The notes beneath the pieces are model-generated. The model was not told the DNA's origin, searched no databases, and saw only the letters and a program-made list of their open reading frames with translations. Shown here piece after piece: positions 8,827-15,565 of a stretch of 64,000 bases of DNA. Made by a program: the position numbers and the translations under genes. Position 1 is the first letter of the stretch. Each line of letters begins with the position of its first letter. The DNA comes from an uncultured Christensenella sp. (GTDB lineage Bacteria > Bacillota > Clostridia > Christensenellales > Borkfalkiaceae). The stretch lies in contig CAJTUI010000006.1 in NCBI GenBank assembly GCA_910579705.1, forward strand, positions 65,383 to 129,382, read 5' to 3'.

Positions 8827-9777
8827 TCAATTTTTAGGTGACGTTTTCGCGCAGCTTTGCTCGTAATAAAGTTCGGTGACGACAATATCGTCTACATAGT
8901 CCATAATCAAATAATTGTACTCATCAAAGTGACAACCGACCATCTTTCTTAAATACGCGCCGCTTTCTATCAAAATTTTAACTATTTCCCAATAGTTGGG
9001 CATTGTCCTTTCCAAATTACGCAACGTCTCGGACAATATTTTTTTATACTCGGACTTATAATCATTTTCGTTTTGTTTCCAGAACTCTTCAAAACTACAC
9101 TGCCCTTTCTCAAGCGGCGGGCGTTCGTATGATTGTTTAATCAGTACGGTCTGATCGGCCAAAAACGAATAAAACCGTATATCCGTCAGGCCGTGAACGT
9201 CCTTATCCGAAAGCAGGCTGTTAGATTTAAAAAATCTGATTATTTTGTTTTTATCTGAGAACGGTAAGTTCAGCGCAATAATTTTCTCGAAAAGATTGTA
9301 ATCGTCGAAAGTCAAAAGCGCCTTTAAATTTATTCCTATTCCGTAAGGCTGCGTGCTTTTGTCAACCAACGGCTGAAAAATACCTATGCAGACATACTCG
9401 AAATCGGTTGATAAAAACTTTTTGCAAAGCTCGTCGGGGAAAATTTCTGCCTTGTATTTATTGAGATTGTTATTACGGATAAGCGCGTTGCACCTCTTTA
9501 TAAAATCCGACTTCGCGTCTGCCGTCAACTCTTCTTCCGAGGGCTGACGTGAAAGTATTTCCTTGTCCCGATCCGTTTCTTTACCGAATATTAAATAATC
9601 GGACGTAACGCCGAAAAATTGCGACAGGGCGGCTACCTCCTCCGTATTCGGTTGGCTTTCATTGGTTTCCCATTTGCTTATAACTTTATCGCTAAAATGA
9701 AAGTTTTCCGCAAGCCGACTCTGCGTCAAGCGAAATTTCTTTCTTAAACCACATATACGTTCACCTATTGTTTCCAA
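8827..9777 (-). CDS. XRE-family regulator with a large unknown C-terminal domain
   Basis: 316 residues starting at a TTG codon preceded by GGAGG with suitable spacing. Residues about 5-65 form the XRE helix-turn-helix (LTQSRLAENFHFSDKVISKW). The remaining 250 residues are soluble, mostly helical-looking and rich in Lys, Asn and Phe; no known domain is recognised. It is alone, behind its own promoter, and A/T-richer than its left neighbours. It could be a stand-alone repressor; its targets are not visible. Confidence 0.75.
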   Translation of the reverse strand: METIGERICGLRKKFRLTQSRLAENFHFSDKVISKWETNESQPNTEEVAALSQFFGVTSDYLIFGKETDRDKEILSRQPSEEELTADAKSDFIKRCNALIRNNNLNKYKAEIFPDELCKKFLSTDFEYVCIGIFQPLVDKSTQPYGIGINLKALLTFDDYNLFEKIIALNLPFSDKNKIIRFFKSNSLLSDKDVHGLTDIRFYSFLADQTVLIKQSYERPPLEKGQCSFEEFWKQNENDYKSEYKKILSETLRNLERTMPNYWEIVKILIESGAYLRKMVGCHFDEYNYLIMDYVDDIVVTELYYEQSCAKTSPKN

Positions 9778-9812
9778 AATAATAATATCCTCCGTTTGAA
9801 ATTGTTAACCGT

Positions 9813-9841
9813 ATAATAGCATAAATCAACTTACAAATCAA
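9813..9841 (-). promoter_or_regulatory. Promoter of the solitary XRE regulator
   Basis: Minus strand: TTGATT (9836-9841), a 17-base spacer and TATTAT (9813-9818), about 36 bases ahead of the TTG start. Confidence 0.6.
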
Positions 9842-9917
9842 GACTGTTCCGCAACAATGCAGGGTAACGTTTTATGGAGCGATAGAATAAGAAAACCCCA
9901 TTTAACCTGATTTTTTC

Positions 9918-9956
9918 AAACGGCCTCCATAAATCGTGGAACGGCCGTTTTTTAAT
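9918..9956 (+). terminator. Terminator-like hairpin with no upstream gene
   Basis: AAACGGCC (9918-9925) pairs with GGCCGTTT (9943-9950). An inner TCCA/TGGA stem is present, and a run of T follows on the plus strand. No plus-strand gene was found between here and 5506 that would need it. The rest of 9842-9971 shows no gene. Confidence 0.5.
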
Positions 9957-9971
9957 TAAAGACCCCGATAA

Positions 9972-10017
9972 AAAAACCTGAAACAAATCTCCGCAAAGAA
10001 GTTCGTTTCAGGTTTTT
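9972..10017 (-). terminator. Terminator of tRNA-Ala
   Basis: A perfect 13-bp stem: AAAAACCTGAAAC (9972-9984) with GTTTCAGGTTTTT (10005-10017). The minus-strand product ends in a U-run just after the tRNA 3' end. Confidence 0.8.
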
Positions 10018-10020
10018 ATA

Positions 10021-10096
10021 TGGTGGAGCTAATCGGGTTCGAACCGATGACCTTCTGAATGCCATTCAGACGCGCTACCAACTGCGCCATAACCCC
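10021..10096 (-). tRNA. tRNA-Ala, anticodon GGC
   Basis: 76 bases with encoded CCA. The acceptor arm is GGGGTTA with TAGCTCC, the D arm is GCGC around AGTTGGTA, the anticodon loop is ATGGCAT with GGC at 34-36, and the T loop is TTCGAAC. It is read from the minus strand and followed by a strong terminator. Its first 29 bases plus flanks are repeated 137 bases upstream. Confidence 0.95.
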
Positions 10097-10203
10097 GTCT
10101 TTATTATGTTGTAATTTTTTCTATGGCATTGTACGCCGTCAAGGGCACCTTTCCGCCGTAATGCGATTTTGCGCTACGCGCAAAGCTTCGGCTTTGCCTC
10201 GCA

Positions 10204-10234
10204 CAGACGCGCTACCAACTGCGCCATAACCCCG
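10204..10234 (-). repeat. Duplicated 5' fragment of tRNA-Ala (pseudo-tRNA)
   Basis: 31 bases identical to 10067-10097: the tRNA-Ala 5' end, acceptor strand, D arm and first anticodon-stem bases. It lies upstream of the intact tRNA on the same strand. The copy then runs into an unrelated hairpin-forming stretch (10160-10203 with GCAAAGC/GCTTTGC around a CGAA tetraloop), so it cannot fold as a full tRNA. The spacer 10098-10203 shows no gene. Confidence 0.9.
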
Positions 10235-10242
10235 CTATTAAA

Positions 10243-10887
10243 TTATTTAACCAACTTTAAAATATCGGACGGCTTTTCGAAAATATAATCCGCGCCGGCA
10301 GAGTCAAGCTCGTCAAGGGTTCCGTAGCCGTATAAAACGCCCGCGGAGGCAAGCCCGTTTTTCTTCGCACCCAATATATCGTGGTTTCTGTCGCCGACCA
10401 TAACGACCTGCGTTTTATCGCCGATACCCGCGTTTTCAAGCGCATATGCGATAACGTCGGCCTTGTACATTCTTGTGCTGTCCAGCGTTGCGCCCGCTAC
10501 GTAATCGAAATAACCGTGCAGCCCGAAACGGTGTAAAATTCTTTCAGCGAATATTTCGGGTTTCGAGGTCGCAACCAAAAGCTTTTTTCCTTTACGCTTC
10601 AACGCTTCGAGCAAAGCCGTAACTCCCTCGTAAACGGCGTTTTCGAATATACCACGTTCCGAAAAATATTCCCTGTAATACTCTACCGCAAGTTCGGCCT
10701 CTTTATCGCTGAAACCGTAAAATCCCTTAAACGAGTCGACAAGCGGCGGGCCTATAAAATCAATAAGCTCCCTTTTATCCGCAACCGATATTCCGAATCT
10801 GGAAAGAGAATAAACAATTGAATTCGTAATTCCTTCAAACGGGTCGGTAAGCGTTCCGTCCAAGTCAAACAAAAGGGTTTTATACAT
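10243..10887 (-). CDS. HAD-superfamily phosphatase (phosphoglycolate phosphatase-like)
   Basis: 214 residues. Motif I is DLDGTLTDP at residue 8, motif II is ATSKPE near 105, and motif IV is MVGDRNHDILGAKKNG near 163. The helical cap between motifs I and II places it in subclass I with Gph/PpaX-like enzymes, which hydrolyse phosphoglycolate, pyrophosphate or nucleotides. The substrate is not predictable. It sits 11 bases downstream of the DUF1622 gene, so they are probably cotranscribed. Confidence 0.9.
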   Translation of the reverse strand: MYKTLLFDLDGTLTDPFEGITNSIVYSLSRFGISVADKRELIDFIGPPLVDSFKGFYGFSDKEAELAVEYYREYFSERGIFENAVYEGVTALLEALKRKGKKLLVATSKPEIFAERILHRFGLHGYFDYVAGATLDSTRMYKADVIAYALENAGIGDKTQVVMVGDRNHDILGAKKNGLASAGVLYGYGTLDELDSAGADYIFEKPSDILKLVK

Positions 10888-10898
10888 ATCTAAATAAA

Positions 10899-11318
10899 TC
10901 AGTCTTCTTTTTCGTTCTTATCGTTGCGCTTCTTCGAATTCAAATCCTGCGTGAGCGGTGTTTTGATATCGTGAAGTTGCGAATCGGACATATTTCCGTT
11001 TTTACGCTCTATTTTAATTTCCCACTGGATAAGGAAGGTAAGCGCCGCGCGCAATAAAATAATTGCGCCTAAAATCAAAAGCTCGTTCCATTCGCGGACG
11101 ATTACCGTTCGTAAAAGCTCGCCGCCCATTTTGAATTCAAGCGACAGTGCAATGCCTTCGGCAAGTTTCAGTCTGGTATGCGGCTGACGCTTTATAAGGC
11201 CGATAACCGCGGAAACTATCGCATATATTAAAATTATGATTCCGATAAGCTCGACAAGCAATATCAGATAGTTGACGCCTATATCGAATATTTCGGAAAT
11301 TTTTTTAAAAAACGTCAT
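10899..11318 (-). CDS. DUF1622 family membrane protein
   Basis: 139 residues. Two strong hydrophobic segments are seen (about 14-40 and 80-97), with the LAEGIALSLEFKMGGELLRT linker typical of DUF1622. The C-terminal ~40 residues are charged and hydrophilic. The function of the family is unknown. It is followed closely by the HAD phosphatase gene. Confidence 0.8.
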   Translation of the reverse strand: MTFFKKISEIFDIGVNYLILLVELIGIIILIYAIVSAVIGLIKRQPHTRLKLAEGIALSLEFKMGGELLRTVIVREWNELLILGAIILLRAALTFLIQWEIKIERKNGNMSDSQLHDIKTPLTQDLNSKKRNDKNEKED

Positions 11319-11399
11319 ATGTATTAAAATTATAACCTAATTCGACAAACTTGTCAACTTGTATTATCTATTTATTTATTATGTGCTTTCGGAACGGTA

Positions 11400-11609
11400 T
11401 TAAAGCGGATAGCGCGACTCTATATCGAAATCCAAGCCGTTTTTATCCGCGTGTTCCCAGCGCTGTATCATTTCAAGACATTCTATGTAAGCCACGCGTT
11501 CGCCGTAAGCAAACTCGTTACTCTTTTCAAGACAGCTCAGTTCTTCGAGATATTTCAAAAGTGTTTCGGTAATCTTAATAAGTATATCGTGTGCGGTATG
11601 CTTTTTCAT
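11400..11609 (-). CDS. Small helical protein, phage-like neighbour
   Basis: 69 residues with no recognised domain; it is predicted helical, with many Glu and Leu and a WEHADKNGLDFDIESRYPL tail. It shares one base with the stop of the upstream RinA/ArpU-like gene, so it is translationally coupled. Small proteins of this sort with aromatic and acidic tails are frequent in clostridial prophage remnants, but that is only an impression. Confidence 0.6.
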   Translation of the reverse strand: MKKHTAHDILIKITETLLKYLEELSCLEKSNEFAYGERVAYIECLEMIQRWEHADKNGLDFDIESRYPL

Positions 11610-11980
11610 TACAGAATTTCCTTGCTTAAAACTTCCTCATAAGTGACCAGTCCGAGAGATATACAACAATCGTATACCTTTTCCATATACTCTTCTTTAA
11701 ACTCGTAAAATTTAGACCTTGAAACAGGCATCTGGCCTATCATCCATTTGTCCGTTTCTCCGTTCATCATACCCTTTATTATGAACTTGACCCAACAGTT
11801 CTTTTCTGCGCCGTAAACTTTTTCGACTGTACGACAAATAGTCTTAACTTCTTCGGTCAACTCGAAAACATATTTCCTGTTTCCTATGTAAACTTTGATA
11901 ACACTTAACTCGTTTTTGTCGATTGACGGCTTTAAATACGGGTATCTTTTTACTATGTTGTCAATTTGGGGTTTAGTCAT
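11609..11980 (-). CDS. Phage ArpU/RinA-like putative transcription activator
   Basis: 123 residues. The C-terminal half (WMIGQMPVSRSKFYEFKEEY, then ISLGL) resembles the sigma-region-4-like end of phage late activators, where a polar SRSTFYRYRR-type helix is typical. The N-terminal half is helical and basic. It starts after AAAGGAA and has its own promoter. It is separated from any other phage gene, so it is a remnant or a domesticated regulator. The assignment is tentative. Confidence 0.5.
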   Translation of the reverse strand: MTKPQIDNIVKRYPYLKPSIDKNELSVIKVYIGNRKYVFELTEEVKTICRTVEKVYGAEKNCWVKFIIKGMMNGETDKWMIGQMPVSRSKFYEFKEEYMEKVYDCCISLGLVTYEEVLSKEIL

Positions 11981-12074
11981 AATGCTTTATTCCTTTCTCC
12001 ATTATGACATTATAAAGTAATAATTTCCGCTTTTATTCACAACTTTTTGCGGATTTTCCATTTTTTTCCAGTTT

Positions 12075-12103
12075 TTTAAACAAATTTTGCATTATTATGT
12101 CAA
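12075..12103 (-). promoter_or_regulatory. Promoter for the phage-like gene pair
   Basis: Minus strand: TTGACA (12098-12103), a 17-base spacer and TTTAAA (12075-12080). It lies in an A/T-rich gap (11981-12186) that holds no gene. Confidence 0.55.
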
Positions 12104-12186
12104 AAATGGGATTTAATATTTTTTACTATAATAACACGCCTGCACGGCTTTGTCAAGACAGAAATTTTAATAATTGCTTTTTTTAA

Positions 12187-12828
12187 TTATTCTACTTGTT
12201 CTATCACTTTCACTTCATTGGTTTTCTTATCATAAAAATAATAATTTACGATACCCTCTTCGGTAGTTTCCTGATATTTAAAAACCATAGGTGTTCCGTT
12301 TGACCACGGCCATTCGGGGAATTGATACCAATCAGGTTCAACGCTGTCGAACTGAAACATTTCTTTTATTTTATTCTTGCACCAGCTTAATTTTTCCGTT
12401 TTCGTATACCCATTCGGAGCAGACGCAAAAATACTTTCCAAGAAAGACAGCTCCGACGGATACAGATAATCGGGTAACATTTCTTCAAGAAACCAAACTT
12501 CCTGTGCGTCCGCATTTAATGCATTTTCGGTTATATCTATTCCGCGCATAAGCAGAAATCTATTTATGATAAGAAACAAACTGTATCTGTGTTCGAGTCT
12601 GCTTATATCCAAAACGTCCAGAAGATTGTCGGGATTGATTGCGTCATCTTTATCATTAAATCTGATAATCGCTTCTTTTGTTTTTATTATCCCTCTTTTC
12701 CGTTTTTTGTCATTGATTAAAACATTTCTTATTTCTTCGTTATTTTTATACATCTCCCAAAAATCATTTGTAGAAATGTTGCCTTTAACGTAATCCACAA
12801 AAATATGTTTTACTTGTCTTTTAGTCAT
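12187..12828 (-). CDS. Immunity-like protein of the Rhs array
   Basis: 213 residues, soluble, A/T-rich codons. The C-terminal part (PEWPWSNGTPMVFKYQ, then YYFYDKKTNEVKVIEQ) has the layout of small proteins found beside Rhs and other polymorphic toxins in Firmicutes. The N-terminal 120 residues are helical. No enzyme motif is seen. It is last in a run of seven same-strand small genes (15558 down to 12187), four bases after its neighbour. Immunity is inferred from context, not from a known family. Confidence 0.5.
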   Translation of the reverse strand: MTKRQVKHIFVDYVKGNISTNDFWEMYKNNEEIRNVLINDKKRKRGIIKTKEAIIRFNDKDDAINPDNLLDVLDISRLEHRYSLFLIINRFLLMRGIDITENALNADAQEVWFLEEMLPDYLYPSELSFLESIFASAPNGYTKTEKLSWCKNKIKEMFQFDSVEPDWYQFPEWPWSNGTPMVFKYQETTEEGIVNYYFYDKKTNEVKVIEQVE

Positions 12829-12832
12829 TTGC

Positions 12833-13342
12833 TTATCCTTTTAACATCGGCCTGCCTTCGAAGTTATGTATCACATAATGCTCGCTTTTATAATCAGCAT
12901 CGTCTATATGCGGGACAAATTTTATATAACGGTAATACTCTGTTCCCTTTTCCAAGCTGTCGGGGAGAATCTGAATAACTACTTCGTCGTCAAATACGAT
13001 TTCCAAGTCCTGATACGAAGATACCTTTACTTTTTTAACGACTTTATTTTTTAATAAATCGTTGACTAAATCCAAATTTTTCGCCAACAGGCTGTTCGTG
13101 TCGTTTATATACTCCTCTTCTTCAAGACGCACATAATCTTCTTCAGTTTTGGATATTCCGTCCGCTTTTAAAAATTCATCGGAATCCGTTAAAAGTATTT
13201 TATCCGCTTTACAAATTCTCAGCATACAACCAACGTGCAGTGTGGCTGTTACAGGCTCGCCGAAATTAAGTATAATTAATCCTAACTGCCTAAACATACC
13301 ATTAAATTTTATGCCTGCAAGACTACCCAGATAATTGTTCAT
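12833..13342 (-). CDS. Immunity-like protein of the Rhs array
   Basis: 169 residues with no known domain. A hydrophobic first third contains a single GC motif (HVGCMLRICKADKILLTDSDE) and an acidic helical middle (YVRLEEEEYINDTNSLLAK); the last third is mixed beta, rich in Tyr and Asp. It is acidic overall, which suits a protein that blocks a basic toxin. It lies four bases before the next gene and is probably cotranscribed. Confidence 0.45.
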   Translation of the reverse strand: MNNYLGSLAGIKFNGMFRQLGLIILNFGEPVTATLHVGCMLRICKADKILLTDSDEFLKADGISKTEEDYVRLEEEEYINDTNSLLAKNLDLVNDLLKNKVVKKVKVSSYQDLEIVFDDEVVIQILPDSLEKGTEYYRYIKFVPHIDDADYKSEHYVIHNFEGRPMLKG

Positions 13343-13361
13343 ATTTTACCTTAAAATAGGT

Positions 13362-13757
13362 TCAGCAAAACGAAATATAAAAATCTATACCCAGCTTGTC
13401 CAGCAATTGAATCTGGCACGGCGTAAGACAAATATCCGTATTATCTCCCGCATAAACAACAAGTTCGATTTTTGTATCGTTAGTTTTTGCAAACGCTTTA
13501 ATTACAGTTAAATCCGAAACCAATATTTCCAGATTTTCGGTTAAAAAAGCGCTTACGCTCTCTTCGTCTATATGCTCGCTATGATATACCCAACGATTGG
13601 TTTTTTGCGGAATAGCTTCCGATAATTTGTATACCACGTCGCCCTTTACATAAGTTTCGCCGCGTAGACCTATCGTATTTTTCAATACTTCTAAATCCAA
13701 ATTGTCGCCGCTGATTGTAAACCTGAAAAACTTAGAAGTTCTCATAGCTAATTCCAT
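13362..13757 (-). CDS. DUF4279-like immunity protein
   Basis: 131 residues. The arrangement FRFTISGDNLDLEVL, then a short basic loop, WVYHSEHI, and a helix-strand-helix with ELVVYAGDNTDICLTP resembles DUF4279, a small alpha/beta family that recurs as an immunity-type protein next to polymorphic toxins. Its start lies inside the preceding gene (26-base overlap). If the ATG at 13742 is used instead, the overlap shrinks to 11 bases. Family match is moderate. Confidence 0.6.
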   Translation of the reverse strand: MELAMRTSKFFRFTISGDNLDLEVLKNTIGLRGETYVKGDVVYKLSEAIPQKTNRWVYHSEHIDEESVSAFLTENLEILVSDLTVIKAFAKTNDTKIELVVYAGDNTDICLTPCQIQLLDKLGIDFYISFC

Positions 13758-14292
13758 TACAATTTTTCGACCTGAAATCTGTTAAAATCTTCAAGTTTTG
13801 TAATTCTTCGGTATCGAACGCTACGCAAGAAATATCGTTTATTTTTACTATTCCGACACCGTCCCTAATACCGTGTTCGTTTATTAATTTAACGGATAAT
13901 GTTTCATCGTCTATTTTTTCAATATATCCGACCAACGCGCGACTATAATCATTTAACAATTCCAATTCACATAGCGCATTTTTCGATTTAATTTCCGAAA
14001 GAAAACCCGATAACACATTCACATTATCAAAGCAAATTTTATCGGCTCTTTTTGACGCTGTCTTGCTTAAATTTTTTAAGTAAATTGTATCGTAGTTAAT
14101 TGCGATTATACTGTCTACCGAAGTGCAGTAAAAGCCGTCAAAATTACCTTCTTGCGAAATACTTTCGAAAATAAACATTTCACCGTCAAAACTCTTTATA
14201 ATACCCACATAGAATTTATCCGATTCGCTTATGTTTTCATATATTTCGCACATTATTTCTTGTGCTTTCAAGAACTCCAATATTTTTTTCAT
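13732..14292 (-). CDS. Two-repeat small-barrel-like immunity candidate
   Basis: 186 residues. Two halves look alike: YVGIIKSFDGEMFIFESIS with DGFYCTSVDSIIAINYDT, and LVGYIEKIDDETLSVKLIN with DGVGIVKINDISCVAFDT. Each resembles a short SH3/Sm-like beta unit (G-x-I, a ligand turn, DG, and a D-S/I-I closing strand). This internal duplication is visible by eye. No function is known; it sits in the array between the 75-residue Cys protein and the DUF4279-like protein and overlaps the latter. Confidence 0.55.
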   Translation of the reverse strand: MKKILEFLKAQEIMCEIYENISESDKFYVGIIKSFDGEMFIFESISQEGNFDGFYCTSVDSIIAINYDTIYLKNLSKTASKRADKICFDNVNVLSGFLSEIKSKNALCELELLNDYSRALVGYIEKIDDETLSVKLINEHGIRDGVGIVKINDISCVAFDTEELQNLKILTDFRSKNCNGISYENF

Positions 14293-14309
14293 AATTTATT
14301 CCCCCACCG

Positions 14310-14537
14310 TCAATATTCAACTAATTTTTCACAAATCTCGCAAAGCCCGTCCTTATTCAATGATAAAGGCTTAAAATGCTTTCTTATAAAATAACTGCCG
14401 AATGAGTTTGGGTTCCCGATATGTTCTGGCATTTCAGGCTTATAACCTTTTCTATGGCAACACCGGCATTCGTTTATCCATTTTTTAAAATGTGGAAAAG
14501 CTTTTATGTATTCTTCGCCTTCGTCTACTTTTCTCAT
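14310..14537 (-). CDS. Small zinc-ribbon-like protein of the Rhs array
   Basis: 75 residues with two Cys pairs, CRCC near residue 25 (a C-x-C-C cluster) and CEIC near residue 68, about 40 residues apart, as in a compact zinc ribbon. Between them lies GYKPEMPEHIGNPNSFGS. It stands first in its sub-run behind its own promoter. Function unknown; immunity is a contextual guess. Confidence 0.55.
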   Translation of the reverse strand: MRKVDEGEEYIKAFPHFKKWINECRCCHRKGYKPEMPEHIGNPNSFGSYFIRKHFKPLSLNKDGLCEICEKLVEY

Positions 14538-14567
14538 TCATTCCAAACCTTTTAAATGATTTATTAT

Positions 14568-14596
14568 AGTCTAACACAATGGTAGGTTACTGTCAA
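14568..14596 (-). promoter_or_regulatory. Internal promoter of the immunity array
   Basis: Minus strand: TTGACA (14591-14596), a 17-base spacer and TAGACT (14568-14573); a TATAAT overlaps just downstream at 14563-14568. It lies ahead of the 75-residue gene and would allow the array to be expressed apart from the Rhs toxin. Confidence 0.5.
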
Positions 14597-14634
14597 GTAC
14601 GACCTTAAAATTGACCTTTGCGCAATATAAAATA

Positions 14635-14655
14635 GTCCGCCCTAATCGGGCAGAC
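14635..14655 (-). terminator. Probable terminator after the two membrane genes
   Basis: GTC-C-GCCC (14635-14642) pairs with GGGC-A-GAC (14648-14655) with one mismatch; the minus-strand product continues as TATTTTATATT. Confidence 0.45.
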
Positions 14656-14657
14656 CA

Positions 14658-15008
14658 TTATTCTTTTCGATTGTCTTTATAAACAATATTTTTAATTGTT
14701 TTTAACCATAACCGAAATTTCTTATGATACCGAGAAGTAAAAAATAAAGATAAACCTCCGCTCAGATTAAACAAAACAGCAAAAATATACAATTCGACTT
14801 CAACAACATTATTTATAAAAATATTGAGAATATAATAAATTGCAAATCCGACGCTTATAAGTGAAACAAGAGCCAGCCCCAACCCGAACCACAATAATAA
14901 CCTTAAATATTTTGCTTCGTATTTATTAAATTCTTTATATAATAATTTTCGCTCGCTTTTTGTCAAATCCTCAAAATATTTTACCGAGCTATTTTCTTTA
15001 ATTTCCAC
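14658..15008 (-). CDS. Two-pass small membrane protein of the Rhs array
   Basis: 116 residues: a charged N-terminal helix, then hydrophobic segments at about 36-65 and 70-92, and a basic tail. It overlaps the upstream membrane gene by 11 bases, so the two may work as a pair. Membrane-embedded immunity proteins are usual where the toxin acts on the envelope. No family recognised. Confidence 0.5.
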   Translation of the reverse strand: MEIKENSSVKYFEDLTKSERKLLYKEFNKYEAKYLRLLLWFGLGLALVSLISVGFAIYYILNIFINNVVEVELYIFAVLFNLSGGLSLFFTSRYHKKFRLWLKTIKNIVYKDNRKE

Positions 15009-15558
15009 GTTTCAACTCCTGTTTATTCGTTTGTTCTATTTTAAAGAAAAATATCTGATTTAAAACTTTTATCACGTCGTTATAGGCTTTATACCCTGTT
15101 CCGCAATTTGTCTTATTCACCGTTACTTGCTTTTTTTCTTTATCGTAAACGCTGAATACTATTGTGTCTCTTAACGGGTAATAATCCGGCGTATTCATTA
15201 TCGAAAACATATGGTCCGATTTCTCTTCTTCTACGAATATCACTGACAATCTGTCTTTTAAATCTTCTTCTAGTTCGCAGTCATAATGCATTATTTTTAA
15301 ATTTTTACTGTTATATAATCCTTCACTACCATCATTTTTTAAAGTCCCAGCTATTATGATTATTAATAATATTGATATTATACCTATACCTAATGAACCA
15401 AAAACCATATATAAACTAAACGATATAAGATTATAATATACCAATACAACTGCTGCAAAAATTCCACCAAAAAGCAAAATGCCTCCAAATAGTAATACGC
15501 ATTTTATAACAATTTCTTTTTTTCTATTCGAATATAATGCAGATTTTTTCTTACTCAA
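14998..15558 (-). CDS. Membrane-anchored immunity candidate next to the orphan Rhs tip
   Basis: 186 residues. Two hydrophobic segments (about 18-45 and 48-72) are followed by a soluble domain of ~110 residues rich in Asp, Lys and Tyr. It starts eight bases after the stop of the orphan Rhs cassette, the position expected for its cognate immunity gene. The tip of that cassette is itself hydrophobic, which would suit a membrane-bound partner. Inference from order only. Confidence 0.55.
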   Translation of the reverse strand: MSKKKSALYSNRKKEIVIKCVLLFGGILLFGGIFAAVVLVYYNLISFSLYMVFGSLGIGIISILLIIIIAGTLKNDGSEGLYNSKNLKIMHYDCELEEDLKDRLSVIFVEEEKSDHMFSIMNTPDYYPLRDTIVFSVYDKEKKQVTVNKTNCGTGYKAYNDVIKVLNQIFFFKIEQTNKQELKRGN

Positions 15559-15565
15559 TTTTAAA

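Noticed and set aside
9778..10020. Attachment site of a prophage or genomic island at tRNA-Ala
   Set aside because: The repeat units are only 137 bases apart with no integrase nearby; a small duplication explains it better.
10204..10234. Second complete tRNA
   Set aside because: Only the 5' third matches; T arm, anticodon loop and CCA are missing, so it is a fragment.
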